Part shown: positions 1 to 6,392 of the stretch, in pieces
Layout of the letters: each line of letters begins with the position of its first letter
Numbering within the stretch: the stretch's first letter is position 1
From: a bacterium
GTDB taxonomy: Bacteria; Hydrogenedentota; Hydrogenedentia; Hydrogenedentiales; SLHB01
Length of the DNA: 13,460 nucleotides
Assembly (NCBI GenBank): GCA_024231375.1
Contig: JAAEQP010000849.1
Span: 1 to 13,460, forward strand
Reading direction: 5' to 3'
Translations under genes and position numbers: made by a program
Notes under the pieces: generated by a model
The model's input: only the letters and a program-made list of their open reading frames with translations
Database searches by the model: none
What the model was told of the DNA's origin: nothing

Positions 1-102
1 GCCAGCGGCTGGGCCGACCGGTATAGTGGCGCCTGGCGGCCATGAACCCGCCGGACATACCCAATCAACCAGACTACCAACCCCGGGATCGGCGCCGTAT
101 CG

Positions 103-2742
103 ATGATGAATCCGAAGACGAACCTCCGCGACGTGTTGTATGGCGAAGTGATGATGGCGGTCGAGAAACCGTCGCGGTACGTTGGGACCGAGTACAACAC
201 GCACCACAAGGATCCGGCGGAGGTGGACCTGCGGGTGGCGCTGGTGTTCCCGGACCTGTACGACTTGGGGCTGGGGAATCTCGGGCTGCTCATTCTGTAC
301 GCCATCCTGAACCGGTTGCCGTGGTGTTGGGCGGAACGGGCGTACGCGCCTGCGCCCGACATGGAGGCTGCGTTGCGGGAACGGGGTCTGCCGGCCTTCC
401 TCAACGAATCGAAAGACGGCCTTGCCTGCGCCGATCTCATCGGGTTCACGCTCCAGTCGGAGTTGACGTACACGAACGTGTTGAACCTGATCGATCTGGC
501 GGGGCTGCCGCTACGAGCGTCGGATCGCGAGGACGGCCATCCTCTGGTGATGGCGGGTGGACCGACCGTGTTCAACCCGGAGCCTTTGGCGCCGTTCATC
601 GATTTCTTTGTGATCGGCGACGGCGAGGAGGCGGTGGTCGACGTTGTGGAACGGTTGCGCGCGGTGAAGCACGAGGGACGCCAAGCCAAACTGGAGGCCC
701 TTGCGGAGTTGGACGGGGTATACGTTCCGGCGTTGTATCCCACGGAGACTTTGCCGGACGGCCGTATCGTGCCTGAAGAAGGGGCGCAGCGGATTGTGCG
801 GCGGGTTGTGGATCGTCTGGACGATGCACCGTTTCCAACCGACTACATCGTGCCGTTCACGCAGCAGGTGCATGATCGGGTCGGTTTGGAGGTGCACCGT
901 GGCTGCACCCAAGGGTGCCGATTCTGCCAGGCCGGGATGACCACGCGGCCGGTCCGCGAGCGCAGCCTGGGGGTCCTGGACGCCTTGATGACCGATGCCC
1001 TTGACCAGACGGGATACGCGGAGGTGTCGCTGCTGTCGTTGTCCACGTGCGACTACTCGCGCGCCAAGGAGCTGGTGCGCCAGTCCGCGGCACGCGCGGG
1101 CGAATCGCGGGCGAGTGTTGCGCTGCCGTCCCTGCGGCTCGACTCGTTCTCGGTGGAGTTGGCCGATTCGGTAGCCGGTGCGCGCCGGACAGGGCTGACT
1201 GTGGCGCCCGAGGCGGCGAGCCCGAGGTTGCGGGCCGCGATCAACAAGTGGATCCCGGACGAGCAGTTGTTGGGCATGGCGCGGGAGGCCTACCTGCGCG
1301 GTTGGGGACACGTGAAGACCTATTTCATGATTGGTCTGCCCACGGAACGCGACGAGGATGTGGAAGCCATCGTGGACCTGTGCGTGCGGACGTTGCAGAC
1401 GGGGCGGGATGTGACGCCCCGGGCGAAGGTGAACACGGGCGTGTCGACGTTTGTGCCGAAACCCTGGACGCCGTTTCAGTGGGCTCCGCAGATTTCGATC
1501 GAGGAGGCGATCCGGCGGCAGGGGATTCTGGCGGAAGGGTTCAAGCACTATCCCGGCGTGAAGTTCGGACGGCACGACCCACGGGCTACGTTTGTCGAGG
1601 GCCTGATCAGCCGGGGCGACCGGCGTACGGGCGACCTTATCGAGGCGGCGTGGCATCGGGGCGCACGGTTCGAGTCGTGGGACGAAAAACTCGATTGGGA
1701 GGCGTGGCAGGGGGCCATCGAGGACACGGGCTTCGACGTGGACGACGCACTGCGCCAGCGGGACCTGGACGAACGGCTGCCGTGGGACCACATTGATCCG
1801 CTGGTGTCGAAGGACTGGCTGAAGGAGGAGTGGCGCCGCGCCATGGCGCTTGAATACGCACAGGACTGTCGCCAAGGCGCGTGCAACTTCTGCGGCGTCA
1901 GCGACCACAAGCCGGCCCTGTGTTCGCAGATGCGGCAACGGTCGGCTGAAGGACGTGAACTGACCGAAGCGGAACGCGTCCAGGCAGCCGCTGCCTCCGC
2001 GGAAGAGCCTGCATCGGTGCAGCGGTTGCGGTTTCGTATCGGACGGGCGGGCGAGGCGCGGTTCCTATCGCACCTGGAACTGGTCAACACGTGGATCCGC
2101 GTGTTGCGGCGCGCCAAGACGCCGATGGCATATTCGCAGGGGTTTCACGCCCATCCCAAGTTGACCTTCGCCACCGCGCCGCCGGTGGGGGAGGAGTCAC
2201 GGGGCGACCTGATGGACGTGGTGCTCATTGAACGTGTGGAGCCCGAAGATCTCCTTGCACGCGTGCAGTCAGTCCTGCCGATGGGCTTCGGGGCCTACGG
2301 CGTGTGCGAGGTGCCGCTCCGGGGGCAGGCGTTGATGGCGGCGACAGCGGGGTTTGCCTACACGTTTCGCGGCGCGTGCGATGTTCAGGCGTTGGAACGA
2401 AACGTGGAACGGCTGACGGAGGCGACGGAACTCCTTGTCGAGCGGCGGGTCAAGCCCAAGGGACGCAAGCGGGGCCGACAAGCGGGACGCCCGGGAACGA
2501 AGCGCATCAACGTGCGTCCCATGATCGAATCGATACGGGTGGCTGAGCAGGGATCCGAGGAGGCTGCGGTCGACGTGGAAACCCGGTTCGTAGAGAACCG
2601 GGGCGTGAAGCCTCGTGAGTTGCTGGAACTGATCGGGTTCGACCCGGCGCGTACGCGTGTCGTCAAGCGCGAGACACGTCTCGCCTCAGGCGAACCGGTT
2701 CCCCCGGCGCCTGAAGACGGCGTGAACAGCGATCCTGGCTAG
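103..2742 (+). CDS. B12-binding-type radical SAM protein fused to DUF2344 domain (TIGR03960 + TIGR03936-like)
   Basis: The product is an 879-residue cytoplasmic protein of unknown reaction. Residues about 40-190 look like the cobalamin-binding-type N-terminal domain that precedes radical SAM cores in this family. The core has the cluster motif GCTQGCRFCQAG, with C268, C272 and C275 (CX3CX2C) as expected ligands of the SAM-cleaving 4Fe-4S cluster. A second cysteine group, C589, C594, C597 and C607 (DCRQGACNFCGVS), may hold another metal or cluster. From about residue 639 a DUF2344-type domain begins (RLRFRIGRAGEARFLSHLEL, then SQGFHAHPKLTF). In many bacteria these two parts are adjacent genes; here they are fused. 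Two ATG codons in a row (103, 106) start the gene, and no clear Shine-Dalgarno is visible. A TATAGT at 22-27 could be a -10 box, but its -35 would lie outside the window. Family assignment is firm; substrate and function are unknown. Confidence 0.93.
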   Translation: MMNPKTNLRDVLYGEVMMAVEKPSRYVGTEYNTHHKDPAEVDLRVALVFPDLYDLGLGNLGLLILYAILNRLPWCWAERAYAPAPDMEAALRERGLPAFLNESKDGLACADLIGFTLQSELTYTNVLNLIDLAGLPLRASDREDGHPLVMAGGPTVFNPEPLAPFIDFFVIGDGEEAVVDVVERLRAVKHEGRQAKLEALAELDGVYVPALYPTETLPDGRIVPEEGAQRIVRRVVDRLDDAPFPTDYIVPFTQQVHDRVGLEVHRGCTQGCRFCQAGMTTRPVRERSLGVLDALMTDALDQTGYAEVSLLSLSTCDYSRAKELVRQSAARAGESRASVALPSLRLDSFSVELADSVAGARRTGLTVAPEAASPRLRAAINKWIPDEQLLGMAREAYLRGWGHVKTYFMIGLPTERDEDVEAIVDLCVRTLQTGRDVTPRAKVNTGVSTFVPKPWTPFQWAPQISIEEAIRRQGILAEGFKHYPGVKFGRHDPRATFVEGLISRGDRRTGDLIEAAWHRGARFESWDEKLDWEAWQGAIEDTGFDVDDALRQRDLDERLPWDHIDPLVSKDWLKEEWRRAMALEYAQDCRQGACNFCGVSDHKPALCSQMRQRSAEGRELTEAERVQAAAASAEEPASVQRLRFRIGRAGEARFLSHLELVNTWIRVLRRAKTPMAYSQGFHAHPKLTFATAPPVGEESRGDLMDVVLIERVEPEDLLARVQSVLPMGFGAYGVCEVPLRGQALMAATAGFAYTFRGACDVQALERNVERLTEATELLVERRVKPKGRKRGRQAGRPGTKRINVRPMIESIRVAEQGSEEAAVDVETRFVENRGVKPRELLELIGFDPARTRVVKRETRLASGEPVPPAPEDGVNSDPG

Positions 2743-2933
2743 ATGCCGATGGACATCTGAAGCAGTTGCAGCAGGCTACTGAAGATCCCGCTGATGCCGC
2801 CGGAATCGACAATACCGGGCACGCCGCCGAGCTGCCCCCAGAAGCCGAGTACGCCGTTGACAATGCCCAGCAATCCGGCGAGGGCTTGGACGATCATATC
2901 GGGAGCCCCGGTAACGATGTCGTACAGGCTCAT
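2739..2933 (-). CDS. Small hydrophobic Gly-rich peptide, 64 aa, no basic residues
   Basis: I recognise no family. The peptide starts MSLYDIVTGAPDM and ends LLQLLQMSIGI. It has 13 glycines and three aspartates, with no Lys, Arg or His, so it is anionic and strongly hydrophobic. Several GxxxG spacings (G23/G27, G33/G37, G36/G40, G45/G49) suggest helix packing in a membrane. There is no signal peptide with a positive n-region. Evidence for real translation is a strong Shine-Dalgarno (AAGGAGG at 2938-2944, 4 nt before the ATG) and roughly 80 percent G or C at third codon positions. Its stop codon overlaps the stop of the converging radical SAM gene in the palindrome CTAG. The next gene upstream on the same strand is another small anionic hydrophobic peptide. 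A pore-forming, self-assembling or membrane-binding role is possible by composition only. The reading is supported; the function is open. Confidence 0.6.
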   Translation of the reverse strand: MSLYDIVTGAPDMIVQALAGLLGIVNGVLGFWGQLGGVPGIVDSGGISGIFSSLLQLLQMSIGI

Positions 2934-2945
2934 AACGCCTCCTTC
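2934..2945 (-). promoter_or_regulatory. Strong ribosome binding site of the 64-aa peptide gene
   Basis: On the minus strand GAAGGAGGC (2937-2945) stands just before the ATG, with four bases (cgtt) between AAGGAGG and the start. This near-perfect anti-Shine-Dalgarno match is the main reason to accept so short an ORF as a gene and to choose this start. Confidence 0.65.
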
Positions 2946-3016
2946 AAAGGTGTGTAGCTACTTCCGAATCCCCGTACGGCGCGTGGGAGCCATACGTCCC
3001 GCTGCCGACAAGGACC

Positions 3017-3045
3017 AGCATACCGTTTGGGCCGGCACGACGCAA
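3017..3045 (-). promoter_or_regulatory. Candidate sigma70-type promoter for the 64-aa peptide gene
   Basis: On the minus strand TTGCGT (3040-3045) and TATGCT (3017-3022) are separated by 17 bp, placing a transcription start near 3010 and leaving a leader of about 75 nt. The match is 3/6 and 4/6 to consensus, so it is only a candidate. Its position just downstream of the terminator hairpin at 3071-3104 makes separate transcription of the 64-aa gene reasonable. Confidence 0.3.
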
Positions 3046-3070
3046 CTGGCGCGCGCCACGCATACAAAGA

Positions 3071-3104
3071 GACCGGGCGCGACCACGAAGGTCTGCGCCC
3101 GGTC
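3071..3104 (-). terminator. Nested-stem intrinsic terminator after the 35-aa peptide gene
   Basis: GACCGGGCGC (3071-3080) pairs perfectly with GCGCCCGGTC (3095-3104), a 10-bp stem. The loop contains a second stem, GACC/GGTC, around ACGAA. Read on the minus strand the stem is followed by TCTTTGTATG, a modest T-rich tail. It lies 23 bp after the stop of the 35-aa peptide gene, where a terminator would be expected. The U-tract is weak, so partial read-through into the 64-aa gene is possible. Confidence 0.65.
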
Positions 3105-3126
3105 GTAAGAGTCCTGGAACATCGTC

Positions 3127-3234
3127 TTAGACGATGGAACCGAACAGGCTGCCGATGGCCTCGACGATGGTCTGGATGACCTCGATGATGGACCCGAAAT
3201 ACGTCTCGAACAACTCTACGATACCTTCGAACAT
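3127..3234 (-). CDS. Small amphipathic anionic peptide, 35 aa
   Basis: I recognise no family. The 35-residue product starts MFEGIVELFETYFGSIIEV and ends AIGSLFGSIV. Its only charged residues are five glutamates at 3, 7, 10, 18 and 25. These fall at i, i+4, i+7, i+15 and i+22, one face of a helix, with Ile, Val, Phe and Leu on the other. It also has a GxxxG pair (G28/G32). No Lys, Arg or His is present and there is no export signal. The start is chosen because GAGGAGAG (3241-3248) lies 6 nt upstream. Third codon positions are about 85 percent G or C, unlike random intergenic sequence. The frame stays open further upstream to about 3675, but that part is basic, low in coding character and runs into the start of the divergent oxidase gene. 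The composition resembles helical membrane-active peptides such as modulins or corynebacterial porins, by analogy only. Confidence 0.6.
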   Translation of the reverse strand: MFEGIVELFETYFGSIIEVIQTIVEAIGSLFGSIV

Positions 3235-3481
3235 GCTTGTCTCTCCTCGGATACTTCGTTTCACGGGCTTCCGTGTGAAGCCCTTACTCTGGTTTTGGTC
3301 CGTTCGGCGCGTTCCCCCGATCATCGGCCTGGTGAGACCCTGTCGGCGAGGTGACCTTAGCGGACCCAACATAGAGTACAAGGCTGGGCGGAGAATGTTA
3401 CGGAGTTGTGCCATTTTGTGGTGCCTTTCGGCTACCATAGGCGTGAAGGGTGTCGGATAGGCAGTATCGAAAGGCAGTCCA
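3235..3481. other. Divergent intergenic region between the 35-aa peptide gene and the oxidase gene
   Basis: The region holds leaders and promoters for both directions. On the left are the minus-strand GAGGAGAG ribosome site (3241-3248) and a 7-bp hairpin (3265-3283) in the expected peptide-gene leader. On the right AAAGG (3471-3475 region), about 7 nt before the ATG at 3482, serves the oxidase. I see no convincing -35/-10 pair on either strand, no RNA gene and no other ORF with coding character. Confidence 0.5.
3265..3283 (-). promoter_or_regulatory. Leader hairpin upstream of the 35-aa peptide gene
   Basis: GGGCTTC (3265-3271) and GAAGCCC (3277-3283) form a perfect 7-bp stem with a five-base loop. 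The hairpin lies 17 bases upstream of the ribosome binding site of the 35-aa gene, so it would sit in the mRNA leader. It could affect stability or translation of the peptide mRNA. No known riboswitch or leader family was recognised. Confidence 0.35.
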
Positions 3482-5101
3482 ATGAGCGAGTCGGGTTCGT
3501 TCGCGATGGCGATGGCGGGGTGGCGGGACGCGTTGGGCGAGGGGCAGGTTTGCACCGACGATGCGGTGTTGGCCAAGTACGCGCGAACCACCCTGGTGCG
3601 CGGGACGCGGCCCGGATGTGTGCTGTATCCGGAATGCACGGAACAGGTGCAGCGGATTGCGCGGATCGCGGACACCCACGGCGCGGTCGTCTACCCCATC
3701 TCGCGAGGCAGAAACTGGGGATACGGCGACGCGTGCGCGCCCACGGACGGGGTGGCCATCGTCGATCTTTCGCGGATGAACCGCATTCTCGAGGTGAACG
3801 CGGATCTTGCCTACGCAGTGCTTGAGCCAGGGGTCACCCAGCAGCAGTTGTACGACTATCTGAACGAGAACGACACGGGGCTGTGGATGGACTGCACCGG
3901 CGCGGGGCCGGAGGCGAGTCTGGTGGGGAACACCTTGGACCGCGGCTTCGGTCACACACGATACGGCGATCATGTTGCGACCACGTGCGGGATGGAGGTC
4001 GTGCTGGCGGACGGTCGGGTGCTCAACACAGGCTACGGTCACTATGCAGGAGCGCGCGCGCGGCATGTGTACCGGTACGGGGTCGGACCCTCGCTGGACG
4101 GCATCTTCTGCCAGAGCGGTCTGGGCATCGTGACGAAGATCGGGCTGTGGTTGATGCCGAAGCCCGAGGCCTTCAATTTCTTCTACGTGAAGGTGGACGA
4201 GCCGGACCGGTTGGGCGAGTTGGTGGATCGGCTCCGTCCGCTACGGCTATCCGGCGTGCTCAACACGACCATACACATCGCCAATGACCTGCGGTTGTTG
4301 AGTGGCAGCCGGCGGTATCCCTTTGAGGACACGGGCGGTATGACGCCGTTGCCGGACGACGTGCGGCAGCGCATGAAACGGGAATCGGGTGTGGGGGCCT
4401 GGAACTGTGCGGGGTCGTTGACTGGCACGGCGGGGCACGTGCGCGCGTCGCGCAAGGCGCTGCGAAAGGCCGTGGGCTCGATTGGGACGTTGCGTTTCGT
4501 GGACGACGCCAGACTGGCGTTGGGGGAGCGTGTGGCGGGGGTCTTGGCCCGTTTCGGGGTGGCGAAATTGCTGTCTGAGCAGCTCAAGAGTCTGCGCCCG
4601 AATTACGACCTCCTGAAGGGCGTTCCGACCGATGAGCCGTTGCGCGGCGCCCAGTGGCGTCTTCGCAAGGAGCCGGAGAACCCGACGGCCCCGCCGACCG
4701 AACTGGGATGTGGGCTCATGTGGGTGTCGCCGGTGCTTCCGTTGACGGGGGACGACGCCGTGCGCGTCATGACGATTGCGGAGCCGATTCTCAATGAGTT
4801 CGGGTTCGAGCCTCTAGTCACGTTCACGATGATCTCCGAACGCGCCATGGTCGCTATCCTGAATGCTGCATTTGACGAGGCCGAGACCGAGGAAGCCGCA
4901 CGGGCCGGGGCCTGCTACGACGCGCTGTTTGCGGCTATGCTGGAGGCAGGATACGTGCCGTACCGCGTCGGGTTGCAGGGGTTGCCGAAGCTGCGCGCGG
5001 GGTCGGACGTGTTCTGGGACGTGGCGTCCAGCATCAAGCGGGCTCTGGATCCCCGCGACGTCATTGCGCGGGGCCGCTACATCGGGCCACTGGAGCCTTA
5101 G
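3482..5101 (+). CDS. FAD-binding oxidase, vanillyl-alcohol oxidase / 4-cresol dehydrogenase family
   Basis: This 539-residue flavoprotein of the VAO/PCMH superfamily probably oxidises a para-hydroxylated benzylic compound or related phenolic. The N-terminal FAD domain spans about residues 40-225. It has the flavin-loop motif YPISRGRNWGYGDACAPTDG (71-90), then LEPGVTQQQLYDYL and GHTRYGDH (157-164), typical of the 4-cresol dehydrogenase/VAO branch. The C-terminal substrate cap ends with IKRALDPRDVIARGRYIGP, the usual closing FAD-contact motif. Family members bind FAD covalently through Tyr or His; Y375 in NYDLLKGVPTDE is a candidate by position, but this needs an alignment. No cytochrome subunit gene, as found beside 4-cresol dehydrogenase, is present here, which favours an oxygen-using oxidase or a distant partner. 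The start has AAAGG 7 nt upstream. Length fits the family. No signal peptide is seen, so it is likely cytoplasmic. The exact substrate is not predictable. Confidence 0.88.
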   Translation: MSESGSFAMAMAGWRDALGEGQVCTDDAVLAKYARTTLVRGTRPGCVLYPECTEQVQRIARIADTHGAVVYPISRGRNWGYGDACAPTDGVAIVDLSRMNRILEVNADLAYAVLEPGVTQQQLYDYLNENDTGLWMDCTGAGPEASLVGNTLDRGFGHTRYGDHVATTCGMEVVLADGRVLNTGYGHYAGARARHVYRYGVGPSLDGIFCQSGLGIVTKIGLWLMPKPEAFNFFYVKVDEPDRLGELVDRLRPLRLSGVLNTTIHIANDLRLLSGSRRYPFEDTGGMTPLPDDVRQRMKRESGVGAWNCAGSLTGTAGHVRASRKALRKAVGSIGTLRFVDDARLALGERVAGVLARFGVAKLLSEQLKSLRPNYDLLKGVPTDEPLRGAQWRLRKEPENPTAPPTELGCGLMWVSPVLPLTGDDAVRVMTIAEPILNEFGFEPLVTFTMISERAMVAILNAAFDEAETEEAARAGACYDALFAAMLEAGYVPYRVGLQGLPKLRAGSDVFWDVASSIKRALDPRDVIARGRYIGPLEP

Positions 5102-5231
5102 GGCCTTGGTGGGGAAGTCGGAAGACGCGCCCGCGGCGGGCAAGACCCCTCACCCTGCCCTCTCCCTCCTACGGCGGGCGAGCCCAGTGGGAGAGGGTAA
5201 GAGATCGCCGCTTGAGCCGTAGGGCCTTGGT
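5086..5231. repeat. Direct repeat (22/25) flanking a hairpin between oxidase and lipoprotein genes
   Basis: Bases 5086-5110, which include the last codons and stop of the oxidase gene, recur at 5207-5231 with 22 of 25 identical. The two copies are 121 bp apart. Both can be read as Pro-Leu-Glu-Pro-stop, and all three differences fall on third codon positions. The second copy ends at the first base of the lipoprotein stop codon read from the other side. The segment between them holds the hairpin described separately. The arrangement suggests a small insertion with duplicated ends, or a local duplication of the gene end. Confidence 0.6.
5158..5197. terminator. Perfect 9-bp inverted repeat, possible bidirectional terminator or dispersed repeat
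   Basis: CCCTCTCCC (5158-5166) pairs with GGGAGAGGG (5189-5197) across a 22-base loop. It lies between the convergent oxidase and lipoprotein genes, where a two-way transcription stop would serve both. There is no clear U-tract on either strand, so termination would be imperfect. The arm, with CCCCTCACCCTG just before it, resembles the CCCTCACCCT...GGGAGAGGG palindromes scattered through many GC-rich bacterial genomes, so it may be a dispersed repeat. Confidence 0.5.
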
Positions 5232-6331
5232 CAGCGGCGCGTTTTCGCCATGGGACTGCGTGAATCGTAGACGGCAGGATCGGGCAGTTTGTTTTCGTAG
5301 ATTTCCACACCGAATTGCTCCCACAACCGGTCCATCATCTTTGCGTATAGGATGAAAGGTTGCAGGTCGATCTTGGCCTCGTCGAGACTTTTCTGCTGCG
5401 CGGCAACGTGGTCGAGCACGGTGCATACGAAATAGGCATCGGGCAACCTTGACGTCATGGTCTGCCCGGTCATGCTCGTTTCCGTCTTCTGCCACCCGCG
5501 GATGTAGATGGGGCCGATGGCCTGGCCTTTGTCGGCTCCGGAAGCCTTCTCCCAGAACGTACCGTACCGCGCCGCTTTGCTAGGGTCGTTCTCAAAGGCC
5601 GCTTGGAGAATCTTTGCGCCTTTGTCCCTGAAGTCCTCCAGAATGGCGTCGGGTGACGCGCCGGTTTCGAGGCGCTTGAGAGCCTGGGAAGCGTGCAGGG
5701 CCGCGTCGGGATCCGCTACGGGGAAATACAGGCCGCGGACCTTAGACTTCTCGGGATGGAGCAGTTCGGCCTTCCGGAGGGTGTGTTCCTTGGCATACTC
5801 TTCGTCCGTGACGGTCATGACGCCGTCTTTCACGGCTTCTTCGATGAGGTACATGACGGCCTGCTCGCCGAGCATCTTCTTCTGGAGCCGGTCGATGCCT
5901 CCCTCGCGCACCTCGCCGAAGTACCGGAGATCGGCTTCGGTGAGACCGTATTCTTCGGGACTCGATATTTTCTGCACCTGGTCGGGGTTGCGCTGGTCAT
6001 AGATGGCCGAGGCCATTTCGCGGGGCACGTGGATCTTGCCGTCTTCGATGAGCGGTTCCGCGGCGAGACGTTTGACCTCGTTGTTGAGGTGTTTCTTGAG
6101 GGCGAGCAGGACATCGCCCTGGGTGCGGATCTCCGGTCGTTCTTTGGCCGGCATGGCCCGGATGACCTTCTTCAGTCCGCCGCGCGTGATGAAATCTTCG
6201 TTGATCTTGGCGATCTTAATGCGGTCCTTGTCGGCGATGAGTCCGCAGCCAGCGCCGTTCAGGAGCAGCGCGAGCGCCAAGAGGACGGAAGCGGCGGCCT
6301 TGAGCCACGCGCGGGACGAATAGCGCATCAT
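5231..6331 (-). CDS. Predicted lipoprotein, SurA/PpiC-like peptidyl-prolyl isomerase
   Basis: The 366-residue product has an N-terminal export signal: basic MMRYSSRAWLK, a hydrophobic stretch at about 12-24, then NGAGC with C29 as the likely lipidated cysteine. The lipobox is imperfect because G replaces the usual Leu at -3. Residues 38-60 (IKIAKINEDFITRGGLKKVI) resemble the start of SurA-type chaperone domains. A helical region follows, then a divergent parvulin-like domain at about 197-310 beginning KVRGLYFPVADPDAAL, with the usual late helix at 315-345. Such proteins fold or escort envelope and outer-membrane proteins in the periplasm. The gene stands alone, divergent from the rhamnosidase gene. 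AAGGAGA sits about 7 nt before the first ATG. The parvulin domain is weakly conserved, so isomerase activity may be lost and a purely chaperone role is possible. Confidence 0.72.
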   Translation of the reverse strand: MMRYSSRAWLKAAASVLLALALLLNGAGCGLIADKDRIKIAKINEDFITRGGLKKVIRAMPAKERPEIRTQGDVLLALKKHLNNEVKRLAAEPLIEDGKIHVPREMASAIYDQRNPDQVQKISSPEEYGLTEADLRYFGEVREGGIDRLQKKMLGEQAVMYLIEEAVKDGVMTVTDEEYAKEHTLRKAELLHPEKSKVRGLYFPVADPDAALHASQALKRLETGASPDAILEDFRDKGAKILQAAFENDPSKAARYGTFWEKASGADKGQAIGPIYIRGWQKTETSMTGQTMTSRLPDAYFVCTVLDHVAAQQKSLDEAKIDLQPFILYAKMMDRLWEQFGVEIYENKLPDPAVYDSRSPMAKTRR

Positions 6332-6361
6332 GAGAGTCTCCTTGTCACTTCGTTGGGATCC

Positions 6362-6391
6362 ATTCTAGCACCCGCTGGGAAGCGGGTCCAA
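6362..6391 (-). promoter_or_regulatory. Candidate promoter with palindrome in the spacer, lipoprotein gene
   Basis: On the minus strand TTGGAC (6386-6391) and TAGAAT (6362-6367, 5/6 to consensus) are 18 bp apart, with a start expected near 6355. The spacer is almost filled by the palindrome ACCCGCT-GGGA-AGCGGGT (6370-6387). A protein bound there would block polymerase, so the palindrome may be an operator for this gene and perhaps for the divergent rhamnosidase gene. Confidence 0.45.
6370..6387. promoter_or_regulatory. Perfect 7-bp palindrome, operator-like
   Basis: ACCCGCT (6370-6376) and AGCGGGT (6381-6387) are exact inverted repeats with a four-base spacer. The site lies in the 148-bp region between divergent genes. 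It is not followed by a T tract on either strand, so a terminator is unlikely. As RNA it would close with a GGGA loop, but its place inside a promoter spacer favours protein binding to DNA. Confidence 0.45.
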
Positions 6392-6392
6392 G

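Noticed and set aside
1..106. Open + frame ending in TGA at 104-106, overlapping the radical SAM ATG, that could be the tail of an upstream gene
   Set aside because: Only 34 codons are visible, the translation is a Pro/Gly-rich low-complexity string, and third-position GC is near 53 percent, well below the neighbours. A second frame also ends in the region (stop at 43-45). Sequence to the left is needed to decide.
511..1938. 475-codon minus-strand ORF opposite the radical SAM gene
   Set aside because: It is a GC-rich antisense shadow. The plus strand carries clear family motifs, while this frame has no recognisable domain and an Arg/Pro/His-rich translation.
2766..2957. 63-codon plus-strand ORF opposite the 64-aa peptide gene
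   Set aside because: No Shine-Dalgarno at its start. The minus-strand frame has the ribosome site and the expected codon bias, so this is its shadow.
2739..3234. The small peptide pair as a classical two-peptide bacteriocin or toxin-antitoxin system
   Set aside because: No double-glycine leader, transporter, immunity gene or DNA-binding antitoxin is visible next to them, and both are anionic rather than cationic.
3127..3675. Longer 182-codon version of the 35-aa peptide gene
   Set aside because: The extension overlaps the N-terminal coding region of the divergent oxidase gene, is basic and low-complexity, and bypasses a good Shine-Dalgarno right before the internal ATG at 3234.
6370..6387. 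Palindrome as an intrinsic terminator
   Set aside because: No T-rich tail on either strand, and it lies between divergent gene starts rather than after a gene.
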